Shown: positions 44,621 through 51,119 of the stretch, in pieces
Position numbering within the stretch: the stretch's first letter is position 1
How the letters are laid out: every line of letters begins with the position of its first letter
Assembly (NCBI GenBank): GCA_964383845.1
Contig: CAYLIF010000009.1
Location: 1 to 51,119, forward strand
DNA from: JAAZGD01 sp964383845
GTDB taxonomy: Bacteria; Bacillota; Clostridia; Peptostreptococcales; Anaerovoracaceae
Direction: 5' to 3'
Length of the DNA stretch: 51,119 bases
Translations under genes and position numbers: made by a program
The notes under the pieces: generated by a model
What the model saw: only the letters and a program-made list of their open reading frames with translations
Databases searched by the model: none
Told to the model about the DNA's origin: nothing

Positions 44621-45088
44621 TTATTCTTTATTCTCCTGAGCCTCTTCTTGGGCTTTTATATAATATAATCTATCTAAATATCCTTGCAAGATAAGCACTG
44701 CTGCCTGTTTGTCTATTACTTCTTTTCTTTTTTTTCGACTTACATCTCCTTCGATAAGAACCTTATGAGCTTGAACTGTAGTTAATCTTTCATCTTGGTA
44801 AACTAAAGTGACATCAGTTTTACCTGTTGATGTTAATTTATTCTCCAGCATTGTTCGAAACTCATAGACTTTTTCTGTTTGCTGGCTATCAGTACCATCT
44901 AGTCTTTTAGGTAGCCCTATTACAACGGTATCACAGTTATATTCATCGATTAAATCAATAATAGCGCCTGTGTCCTTTCGGATCCCCACCCGCTGAATAG
45001 TTTTGAGCCCATGTGCGCTAAATAACAAGTCATCACTAATGGCTACTCCTATAGTTTTGTCGCCTACATCAAGGCCTATTGCCTTCAT
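44621..45088 (-). CDS. ruvX: Putative pre-16S rRNA nuclease / Holliday junction resolvase-like RuvX (YqgF)
   Basis: This RNase H-fold protein of the YqgF family is 155 aa long. GLDVGDKTIGVAISD at the N-terminus and VIGLPKRLDG and DERLTTVQA carry the conserved acidic residues. The C-terminal Asp lies in IDKQAAVLILQGYL. The E. coli homologue processes the 16S rRNA 5' end. It lies 1 base after the ireB stop in the standard alaS-ireB-ruvX order. Confidence 0.95.
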   Translation of the reverse strand: MKAIGLDVGDKTIGVAISDDLLFSAHGLKTIQRVGIRKDTGAIIDLIDEYNCDTVVIGLPKRLDGTDSQQTEKVYEFRTMLENKLTSTGKTDVTLVYQDERLTTVQAHKVLIEGDVSRKKRKEVIDKQAAVLILQGYLDRLYYIKAQEEAQENKE

Positions 45089-45089
45089 C

Positions 45090-45344
45090 TTACTTGGTTA
45101 AAAAAGTACGAAGTAGCTCTTCTACCAAGTCGTCTCTTTCAATATGGCGAATTAAATTACGAGCATTATTATGACTCGTTATATATGAAGGATCTCCTGA
45201 AAGAATGTACCCTACCATTTGGTCCACGGAGTTATATCCCTTTTCTTCTAAAGCATCATAAACAGCTTTTAATATCTCACTTGTGCTGGGTTGTTCGCTT
45301 TTTTCAGGGTTACCATCAAACATAATTGTGTTTCGTTCCATCAT
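45090..45344 (-). CDS. ireB: IreB family regulatory phosphoprotein (UPF0297)
   Basis: IreB is a small protein phosphorylated by the PASTA kinase IreK in enterococci, where it affects cephalosporin resistance. The core (EILKAVYDALEEKGYNSVDQMVGYILSGDP and ARNLIRHIERDDLVEELL, split here across two helices) is conserved. I start at ATG 45344 (84 aa), with AGGGAAG 8-10 bases upstream; a GTG three codons earlier at 45353 lies inside this SD. A Thr-rich N-terminal phosphosite like that of enterococcal IreB is not evident. Confidence 0.92.
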   Translation of the reverse strand: MMERNTIMFDGNPEKSEQPSTSEILKAVYDALEEKGYNSVDQMVGYILSGDPSYITSHNNARNLIRHIERDDLVEELLRTFLTK

Positions 45345-45387
45345 TTTTTCCACTTCCCTTCTGTCTAAAATCTATTATTGCAATACC

Positions 45388-45430
45388 CTAGCCTTATTAT
45401 ACTAAAAGTAGGGGCTAAAGTATAGGCTAG
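45388..45430 (-). promoter_or_regulatory. Inverted repeat with a possible -10 before ireB
   Basis: Between the alaS stop and ireB, CTAGCC...TATACT (45388-45403) and AGTATAGGCTAG (45419-45430) form an imperfect 12-bp inverted repeat. On the minus strand a TATAAT lies at 45401-45396 inside it, with only a poor -35 (tatact). It could be a promoter with an operator, or a hairpin that attenuates read-through from alaS. Confidence 0.35.
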
Positions 45431-45445
45431 ACTTCAGAATATTCC

Positions 45446-48079
45446 CTAATTAATGGATTCCATCAATTCTTCGGCTACTCTGAAGGCATTTGGTATTTTA
45501 GAAGGTTCTTTGGCTCCTGCTTGGGCCATATCAGCCTTCCCTCCCCCACTACCACCTGCAGCCATAGCTATTTCTTTGATCATTTTTCCCGCGTGGTATC
45601 CCTTATCCAACAAATCGTCGGTAATTGCTACCATAAATGTTACTTTATCTTCATTAGTTGTTGCTAAGACTATAACTGTCTCCTTATGGTTAGCTTTAAT
45701 CTCATCTGAGATTCCTCTTAGGTCTTGTATGGTATAGTCTTTAAAGGATTGAGCTACTAGTCTAGTACCATTAATAATTTTAGAATCACCAATAATCTGT
45801 TCCATAGAATTTCCCAAAGTGGCTTTTTTAAAGTCATCAACCTCTTTTTTTAGTGATTTGTTTTCTTCTGTAACAGCATGAAGCTTGTTACTAAGCGCTT
45901 GAGGATTGACTTTTAATATAGCAGAAGCATCTTCTAAAATAGCTGCTTTATCCTTTGCAACTTGAAGAACTCCTCTGCCAGTTACCGCCTCTATTCTTCT
46001 GACTCCTGAGGCTATTCCCCCTTCTGATGTGATCATAAAACAACCTATTTCACCAGCATTATTAAGGTGGGTACCTCCACAAAGTTCCTGACTATAGCCG
46101 TCAACAGAAACAACTCTTACCCATTCACCATATTTTTCACCAAAGAGAGCAATTATCCCTTCTTCAGTAGCCTGTTTCATAGACATTTCCTTGATAGTAA
46201 CTTCTGGGAAGAAGTCTATGGCATCATTTACGTACTCTTCGATTACCTTTAATTCATCCGAAGATAAAGCTTGGAAATGGTTGAAATCAAAACGAAGAGA
46301 GTCAGCTGTAACTTGGCTGCCTGCCTGGTCTACATGATCTCCCAACACTTCCTTTAAAGCCTTATGCAATAGGTGTGTAGCGGTGTGGTTTCTTGCTGTT
46401 GCGTGCCTTCTGGGTGCACTAACAAGGCAAGTTAGATCGTCATCCAGACTAACTTCACCCTTAATACAAACAACTTTATGAACGATGGCATCCTTTAGCC
46501 TGGATACCTCTAATACCTCTAAGCAGCATCCATCACTATACATAATTCCAGTGTCTGTGCTTTGTCCACCACCTTCAGGGTAAAATGGGGTTTCATCACA
46601 TATGATTCTTCCGGTTTCCCCTTCATCTAAAGTATCAGTAGCTTGGCTATCCTTAAATATATGAAGTACTTTGCCAGTGTGATCCAAAGAATCGTAACCA
46701 ACAAACCTTGTGGGACTATCTAACTCGAATTCTAATCCAGAGTCTGACCATCCATCATCGTCTACGGATTTTCTGGCAGCTCTAGCTTGACTTCTCTGTT
46801 TTTCCATATGAGCTCTGAATTCATCCATATCAGTTGTTAATCCAGATTCTTCTAAGATTTCCTGAGTCAACTCTAAAGGAAAGCCATAGGTATCATAGAG
46901 TTTAAAGGCTTTTTCACCGGGAAGGACAGTTACCCCTTCTTTTGCCATCTCTTTTATAGCATCATTAATCATGGCTTCCCCTTGATCAATGGTATCTGCA
47001 AACTTTGCTTCTTCCAAAGCAATTATTTTTTTCAAGTAGTCTCTTTTTTCAACTAGTTCAGGATAAGCATTTCCAGAGGCTTTCACAACGGTTTCTGAAA
47101 GTTCTGCAAGAAAAGTACCCTGTATTCCAAGTAATCGGCCGTGTCTTGCGGCTCTTCTTAGAAGACGTCTCAGAACATAACCACGACCTTCATTGCTGGG
47201 TAAAATCCCGTCTGCAATCATAAAGGTTACGCTTCGAAGATGGTCTGTAATAATCCTTAAAGATATATCTTGTTTACTACCTCCATGGTTATATGTTACA
47301 TTGGCTTTTTCACATATACCATCAAGAATAACTTTAATTGTATCAACATCGAATATAGAATTAACGTCCTGCATTACCATAGCAATTCGTTCTAAACCCA
47401 TACCTGTATCAATGTTTTTATAGGTAAGGTCAGTATAATTACCCTGATCATCCTTATTATATTGAGTAAAGACATGGTTCCAAAACTCGATATAACGGTC
47501 GCAATCGCACCCAGGCTTACAATTGGCCAGTCCGCAACCTCTTCCCGCACCACGGTCAAAATATATCTCAGAACAAGGTCCACAAGGGCCTGTTCCTATC
47601 TCCCAAAAGTTATGTTCTTTGCCTAAGGGAACAATTCGATGCCCTGGCAGTTTAATTTCATTTTCCCAAATCTCCTTGGCTTCCTGATCATCTTCATAAA
47701 CCGTGGCCCAAAGTTTGTCCACTGGCATTTTTAATACTTGGGTTATGAATTCCCATCCCCACACAATTGACTCTTTTTTAAAGTAATCCCCAAAGCTAAA
47801 GCTTCCTAGCATCTCAAAAAATGTACCATGTCTGTCAGTATAGCCAACGTTCTCTATATCACCTGTTCTAATGCACTTTTGAGAGGTGGTCATCCTTTTA
47901 CTAGGTGGCGTTTCAACCCCTGCAAAGAAAGATTTAAGTGGAGCCATTCCGCTATTTATAATTAATAAACTCTTATCACCCTCAGGTATCAAAGAGTAAC
48001 TGGGCCTTCTATAGTGATCCTTACTCTCATAAAAACTTAGAAACATTTCCCTCAGTTCATTTAATCCTGTTTTTTCCAT
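45446..48079 (-). CDS. alaS: Alanine--tRNA ligase
   Basis: AlaRS is 877 aa and complete. The N-terminal class II catalytic domain has SGMAPLKSFF and RTGDIENVGYTDRHGTFFEMLGSFSFGDYF motifs in two pieces. The editing domain has the metal-binding HTATHLLHKAL and CGGTH. The C-terminal C-Ala domain has the Gly-rich AAGGSGGGK. AAAGGG lies upstream of the ATG at some distance. Only 65 bases separate it from the MtnA-like gene, too few for a T-box leader. Confidence 0.97.
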   Translation of the reverse strand: MEKTGLNELREMFLSFYESKDHYRRPSYSLIPEGDKSLLIINSGMAPLKSFFAGVETPPSKRMTTSQKCIRTGDIENVGYTDRHGTFFEMLGSFSFGDYFKKESIVWGWEFITQVLKMPVDKLWATVYEDDQEAKEIWENEIKLPGHRIVPLGKEHNFWEIGTGPCGPCSEIYFDRGAGRGCGLANCKPGCDCDRYIEFWNHVFTQYNKDDQGNYTDLTYKNIDTGMGLERIAMVMQDVNSIFDVDTIKVILDGICEKANVTYNHGGSKQDISLRIITDHLRSVTFMIADGILPSNEGRGYVLRRLLRRAARHGRLLGIQGTFLAELSETVVKASGNAYPELVEKRDYLKKIIALEEAKFADTIDQGEAMINDAIKEMAKEGVTVLPGEKAFKLYDTYGFPLELTQEILEESGLTTDMDEFRAHMEKQRSQARAARKSVDDDGWSDSGLEFELDSPTRFVGYDSLDHTGKVLHIFKDSQATDTLDEGETGRIICDETPFYPEGGGQSTDTGIMYSDGCCLEVLEVSRLKDAIVHKVVCIKGEVSLDDDLTCLVSAPRRHATARNHTATHLLHKALKEVLGDHVDQAGSQVTADSLRFDFNHFQALSSDELKVIEEYVNDAIDFFPEVTIKEMSMKQATEEGIIALFGEKYGEWVRVVSVDGYSQELCGGTHLNNAGEIGCFMITSEGGIASGVRRIEAVTGRGVLQVAKDKAAILEDASAILKVNPQALSNKLHAVTEENKSLKKEVDDFKKATLGNSMEQIIGDSKIINGTRLVAQSFKDYTIQDLRGISDEIKANHKETVIVLATTNEDKVTFMVAITDDLLDKGYHAGKMIKEIAMAAGGSGGGKADMAQAGAKEPSKIPNAFRVAEELMESIN

Positions 48080-48144
48080 TGATTTTTTATCCCTTTCAAA
48101 TCAGATTGTCTAACCTAGATATTCTACCATAAAACGGCTTAATA

Positions 48145-49191
48145 TCAAGGTTGTAAAAAATAGTCTTGGATTTTATCCGGAGGGAATATTCCGCGATCCG
48201 TAATAATACCTGTAATAAATTTTGGTGGTGTTACATCAAATGCTGGGTAGTAACCCGAAACACCAGTTGCTGCAGTTGGAAGACCTCTTATAGACAAGAC
48301 TTCTTCTGGGTCCCTTTCTTCTATAACTACATCTTCAGGTGTTAGGGCTTGAGGATCAGGACCGTAGGCAAAAGCATAAAAAGGTACTTCATACTCCTTT
48401 GCACTTATTGCTATCTGCAAGGTACCTACCTTATTAATAACATGGCCATCCATGGTAGTCCTGTCACTTCCTGCGAAGAATACATCTATTTTACCTTGGC
48501 TTAGAAGATATCCAGGCATATTGTCTGTTATTACTGTAACCTTTAATCCCAGGTCCCTTAAGGCAGCTGCTGTAAGCCTAGCACCTTGCAGATAAGGTCT
48601 TGTTTCCCCTGTATAAGCCCTTAAAGACTTGCCCTGGCTAATTGCCTCCATAATAGTATAAATAAGGGTTGTTTCAGGCCAACAGTGGGTCAGAATGGTG
48701 TCTCCATCCTTTAAGACGGAAGCCCCTACCCTTCCCAAAAGCAGACTTTGCTCATGTCTCCTCATAATCATTTTATCCATAAAATCCAGCATAATAGCTT
48801 CTGGATTTGCTTGGCCACTAGAGAGGGCTTCTACAAGAAAACTCATCATAGAATTAACGGTATCTCGTATTTCATGATTTGTAGGCCTGGTATTTATAAT
48901 CCTAGCGGCTGCAGTGTTCATATAGTCTAAGATTTCAGCTTTATCCCTGTCTTTGCAATCACGGCCGGCTAGAGCCATTCCGTAGCCAGCAGCATAGGCA
49001 GGGCCAAGACTTTGGGTAACCATATCTTCAATTGCAACAGCAACTTCTTCATAAGTTTTACAAACAACAAACTCCACTTCAAAAGGATAGACTCTGCGAT
49101 CTAAAATGCTCACAAGCCCATCCTTATAATTGGCTATGTTTTCAGGCTTAACTATAAAGGGCATTCTATCGATAAACTCTTGTGGTATCAT
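48145..49191 (-). CDS. MtnA/eIF2B-family sugar-1-phosphate isomerase, divergent
   Basis: This 348-aa member of the eIF2B/MtnA/ribose-1,5-bisphosphate isomerase family keeps the catalytic pair: Cys170 in ILTHCWPET and Asp243 in FAGSDRTTMDGHVINKVGT, with TGETRPYLQGARL. It lacks two signatures of methylthioribose-1-phosphate isomerase: the RGAPAI loop reads TQSLGPA, and THCNxG reads THCWPE. The substrate may thus differ, although methylthioribose- or deoxyribose-type 1-phosphates remain likely. It lies 7 bases after the class II aldolase gene, which can cleave ketose-1-phosphates made by such an isomerase. AAGGA precedes the ATG. Confidence 0.8.
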   Translation of the reverse strand: MIPQEFIDRMPFIVKPENIANYKDGLVSILDRRVYPFEVEFVVCKTYEEVAVAIEDMVTQSLGPAYAAGYGMALAGRDCKDRDKAEILDYMNTAAARIINTRPTNHEIRDTVNSMMSFLVEALSSGQANPEAIMLDFMDKMIMRRHEQSLLLGRVGASVLKDGDTILTHCWPETTLIYTIMEAISQGKSLRAYTGETRPYLQGARLTAAALRDLGLKVTVITDNMPGYLLSQGKIDVFFAGSDRTTMDGHVINKVGTLQIAISAKEYEVPFYAFAYGPDPQALTPEDVVIEERDPEEVLSIRGLPTAATGVSGYYPAFDVTPPKFITGIITDRGIFPPDKIQDYFLQP

Positions 49192-49198
49192 TTTTTAT

Positions 49199-49843
49199 TT
49201 ATCCTTGCTTGTAATTTTCAATTATTTGTCGTCTATCTTCTTCGGAAATTATGTTTGGTGTACCTAACAATCTTGCCTGATAATAGACTTGGGCTTCTTT
49301 TTCAATGGATTCAGCAAGGCTAAGGGCCTCTAATAAAGTTTCTCCAAAAGTTAAAAGACCGTGATTCATTAGTAGCAAGGCTTTAATATCTTTTTGTTCT
49401 TCCATAAGCTCCAATACAGTCAGAACAAGATCCTGGCTTCCTGGAATAGCAAATCTTTTAGTCACAGGAACAATGTTAGAACCGCACTGTAATCCTTCTA
49501 TGGTTACCATAGGAATTGACTCTCCAAGAGCGGCAAAAGTTAATGCATAAGGGGAATGGGTGTGAACTATTCCTCCTATCTCTGGTAAGTTTTGATAGAT
49601 ACCAAGGTGTAGCAAAAGTTCAGTCGAAGGTTTTCTGTCCCCTTCCCTTCTATCTTCAGTTGTATGTAAGAAAACTATATCGTCTTCTTCAAATTCGTCA
49701 TAACGAACACCTGTAGGAGTAATGGCTATCCAGTCAGATCCTGGACATCGCATGCTTACATTCCCAGCTGATGTGTTAATAAGTCTCTCATTGTAAAGAG
49801 CCATAGTTGTTTCATAGACTTCATTTTGCCATCCGTTTTTCAT
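49199..49843 (-). CDS. Class II aldolase (fuculose-1-phosphate aldolase family, Ald2-like)
   Basis: This 214-aa Zn aldolase has catalytic Glu75 (KPSTELLLH) and Zn ligands His94, His96 (VHTHSPYA) and His161 (NHGLLTFG), and the phosphate-binding GNVS and ITPTG. The family includes FucA, RhaD, AraD and the MtnB dehydratase. Keeping the Glu of aldolases and being next to an MtnA-like isomerase fits the DHAP shunt that salvages methylthioadenosine or 5'-deoxyadenosine, with DHAP plus an aldehyde as products. The kinase or phosphorylase of that route is not in the window. GAGGAAA precedes the ATG. Confidence 0.85.
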   Translation of the reverse strand: MKNGWQNEVYETTMALYNERLINTSAGNVSMRCPGSDWIAITPTGVRYDEFEEDDIVFLHTTEDRREGDRKPSTELLLHLGIYQNLPEIGGIVHTHSPYALTFAALGESIPMVTIEGLQCGSNIVPVTKRFAIPGSQDLVLTVLELMEEQKDIKALLLMNHGLLTFGETLLEALSLAESIEKEAQVYYQARLLGTPNIISEEDRRQIIENYKQG

Positions 49844-49868
49844 ACTCGTTTCCTCATTTCTTTAAATT

Positions 49869-50387
49869 TTATTTCAAAATAGATGCGTAACGGGTATTAG
49901 GCTTATAAACATAGCCTATAGCATACCCTTCATCAATTAATAACTTGTTAATAAATACATATTTATTACCGTCTTTGATATAGACATAAGCCAGCAGTCG
50001 ATGGTATTTGTCCCATTTATCCTTGTCATATTCTAAATATACTTCTGCACCAGTTAATAGTTGTTCAACGTAATTGGCGGCAATAATTCCTTCTTCTGTT
50101 ATTCTGTCAGGATTGTTTTTTACACTTTCAGGAGCATCTATACCAGTCATCCTAATCCGAGTGCGATCACCTTCAACCCAAGCGATAAATGTATCTCCAT
50201 CAACTACTCTTTCTACCTCGTAAGGCCCATTTAATAGGCTAGGATCATAAGGAGGACTATCAGCATATAGATCATTGGTATATAGTTGATAAACAAGGAA
50301 TAATGCCAGAACCATCATTGGTAGGGCTAAAGCAAATTTCTTATTGATTGTGTGATCCTCCCCTTCTAAAAAACTTGATACTATCAT
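49869..50387 (-). CDS. Thermonuclease-family (SNase) secreted or anchored nuclease
   Basis: This 172-aa staphylococcal nuclease-like protein has the active-site set VVDGDTF (Asp), the Arg in TRIRMTGIDAPES with Asp and Glu, and the second Arg in KYHRLLAYVYI. An N-terminal hydrophobic segment at about 18-35 anchors or exports it. The first ATG is at 50387 but has no SD and may lie upstream of the transcript start. A strong GGGGAGG at 50363-50357 instead faces codon 14, ATC (50348-50346), from which the protein would start NKKFALALPMM, a much better signal anchor. The C-terminus ends at RYASILK, lacking the last helix (about 20 residues) of typical family members. Confidence 0.84.
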   Translation of the reverse strand: MIVSSFLEGEDHTINKKFALALPMMVLALFLVYQLYTNDLYADSPPYDPSLLNGPYEVERVVDGDTFIAWVEGDRTRIRMTGIDAPESVKNNPDRITEEGIIAANYVEQLLTGAEVYLEYDKDKWDKYHRLLAYVYIKDGNKYVFINKLLIDEGYAIGYVYKPNTRYASILK

Positions 50388-50388
50388 A
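50357..50388 (-). promoter_or_regulatory. Extended -10 promoter and strong SD of the nuclease gene
   Basis: On the minus strand, TGGTATGAT gives an extended -10 (TG, one base, TATGAT at 50388-50383). Transcription would then start near 50376, after the ATG at 50387. The SD GGGGAGG at 50363-50357 lies 8 bases before ATC 50348. A clear -35 was not found. Confidence 0.45.
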
Positions 50389-50442
50389 CCATATTTCAGG
50401 AAGAAATTTTTAATTTAGAGACATTTTTTTCACCAAACACCC

Positions 50443-50458
50443 TATTTACTAGTAAATA
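50443..50458. promoter_or_regulatory. 16-bp perfect palindrome between the nuclease and ferritin genes
   Basis: TATTTACTAGTAAATA is a perfect palindrome lying 4 bases upstream of the weak -35 of the ferritin promoter, in the divergent intergenic region. Its symmetry and place suggest a repressor or activator site. It does not match a Fur box well enough to assign. Confidence 0.45.
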
Positions 50459-50461
50459 TGA

Positions 50462-50491
50462 TTAGAAAACCATATTCAGGGTATTTATAAT
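50462..50491 (+). promoter_or_regulatory. Candidate ferritin promoter
   Basis: A perfect TATAAT at 50486-50491 follows a weak TTAGAA at 50462-50467 with an 18-base spacer, 61 bases before the ferritin ATG. The weak -35 next to a palindrome would fit an activated promoter. Confidence 0.5.
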
Positions 50492-50552
50492 CCTAAGTAC
50501 AAATTTAGAATCAATCAAAACAATTATGAAAACAAAACCTAGGAGGTATACT

Positions 50553-51038
50553 ATGGCTTCAGAAAAATTAATTAAGGCGTTAAACGATCAATTCAACTTT
50601 GAGCTACTATCAGGATATCATTATATGGGAATGGCAGCATACTGTTCAGCTGAAAACATGAATGGATTTGCCCACTTCTTTATAGAGCAGGCTAAAGAAG
50701 AATATGAACATGCTATGAAGTTTTACAATTTCATCTATGATATTGATGGAAGAGTTGTAACTCAAGCTATGGGGGAACCTAAAAATGATTTCAATTCATT
50801 TCTAGAAGTATTCGAAGCAGCCCTTGGACATGAAAAAGCTGTTACAGCTAAAATCAATGACCTAATGGGACTTGCCGTAGAAGAAAAAGCATATCCTGCT
50901 GTTCAATTCTTACAGTGGTTTGTTGAAGAACAAGTAGAAGAAGAAACTACTATGAAGGATATAATCTTCAAACTAGAAAAAATGGAGAATCATCCCCATG
51001 CATTATTTATGCTAGATAGCCAATTGGGAGCAAGATAA
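50553..51038 (+). CDS. ftnA: Ferritin
   Basis: This non-heme ferritin forms 24-subunit cages that oxidise and store iron. The 161-aa protein has the ferroxidase ligands Glu17, Glu50, His53 and Glu94, with Gln126 and Glu129 as the likely third-site residues. The start at 50553 (MASEKLIKAL) has AGGAGG at the right distance; an in-frame ATG at 50526 would add nine basic residues unlike the family. It is flanked by its own promoter and a terminator, so it is probably monocistronic. Confidence 0.95.
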   Translation: MASEKLIKALNDQFNFELLSGYHYMGMAAYCSAENMNGFAHFFIEQAKEEYEHAMKFYNFIYDIDGRVVTQAMGEPKNDFNSFLEVFEAALGHEKAVTAKINDLMGLAVEEKAYPAVQFLQWFVEEQVEEETTMKDIIFKLEKMENHPHALFMLDSQLGAR

Positions 51039-51085
51039 TAAAAATAGAGATTAATGAGCTTTCAGGGAAATAGATATATGAAAAT

Positions 51086-51115
51086 GGCCTGGTGAGAAAT
51101 CATCAGGCTGTTTTT
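51086..51115 (+). terminator. Rho-independent terminator after ferritin
   Basis: A 10-bp stem (GGCCTGGTGA/TCATCAGGCT, two G-U pairs) closed by a GAAA tetraloop is followed by GTTTTTGTTG. Confidence 0.88.
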
Positions 51116-51119
51116 GTTG

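Noticed and set aside
45354..50348. T-box leaders before hisS, aspS, leuS or alaS
   Set aside because: The gaps before these genes are 65 bases or less, or the genes overlap, and no T-box core sequence is visible.
1..51119. CRISPR array, prophage or intact insertion sequence
   Set aside because: No regularly spaced repeats, transposase or phage structural genes are seen on either strand.

Overview
The window is an AT-rich, gene-dense stretch of a low-GC anaerobic member of the Clostridia (Bacillota). The gene orders point there: relA-dtd-MBL-hemZ-hisS-aspS, xseA-xseB-ispA-dxs-tlyA, mutS-mutL-miaA and alaS-ireB-ruvX. So do Shine-Dalgarno sites of the AGGAGG type, an oxygen-independent heme-pathway radical SAM protein (HemZ) and two enzymes of clostridial lysine fermentation (Kal, Kce). 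No sporulation gene is present, although spoIIIA and spo0A/spoIVB genes often lie beside such blocks. That hints at, but does not prove, a non-sporulating lineage. I cannot name the genus.

Layout. Bases 1-62 are the 3' part of a tRNA-Leu. Bases 110-2931 hold the Sec accessory genes yajC and a fused secDF, separated by a terminator. Bases 2950-16271 form one long plus-strand run: stringent response, D-aminoacyl-tRNA deacylase, HemZ, HisS, AspS, a NadD-YqeK fusion, RsfS, LeuS and RNase J. Bases 16273-22287 carry YlbF, a short M24 peptidase, EF-P, MltG, an O-methyltransferase, a U32 protein and a CNNM/CorC membrane protein. Bases 22346-23574 are the isolated kal-kce pair. Bases 23582-36779 carry Asp23, NusB, a TsaD paralogue, exonuclease VII, isoprenoid genes, TlyA, an aminotransferase, MutS, MutL and MiaA. 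Bases 36761-40018 carry an XerS-like recombinase, a YnbB-type PLP enzyme and a TVP38-type membrane protein.

Bases 40008-43638 are the accessory part. They hold three tandem related lipoprotein genes (one intact, one broken by an out-of-frame deletion, one with only the C-terminal domain), a CPBP protease pseudogene, a YneA-like LysM gene behind a promoter with two LexA-type operators, and a hairpin-rich 250 bp segment with imperfect terminal inverted repeats. From 43655 to 50387 the genes run on the minus strand: class II aldolase, divergent MtnA-like isomerase, alaS, ireB, ruvX and a phosphoesterase, with a nuclease gene upstream. A ferritin gene and its terminator close the window on the plus strand.

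How the genes work together. Most of the window serves translation (four aminoacyl-tRNA synthetases, EF-P, RsfS, Dtd, MiaA, TlyA), RNA and DNA maintenance (RNase J, ExoVII, MutS/MutL, RuvX, recombinase), cell envelope and secretion. The points that deserve follow-up are the lipoprotein array, the SOS-type promoter, the kal-kce island, the MtnA-like/aldolase pair with altered active-site motifs, and the nuclease whose best ribosome binding site faces an ATC codon.
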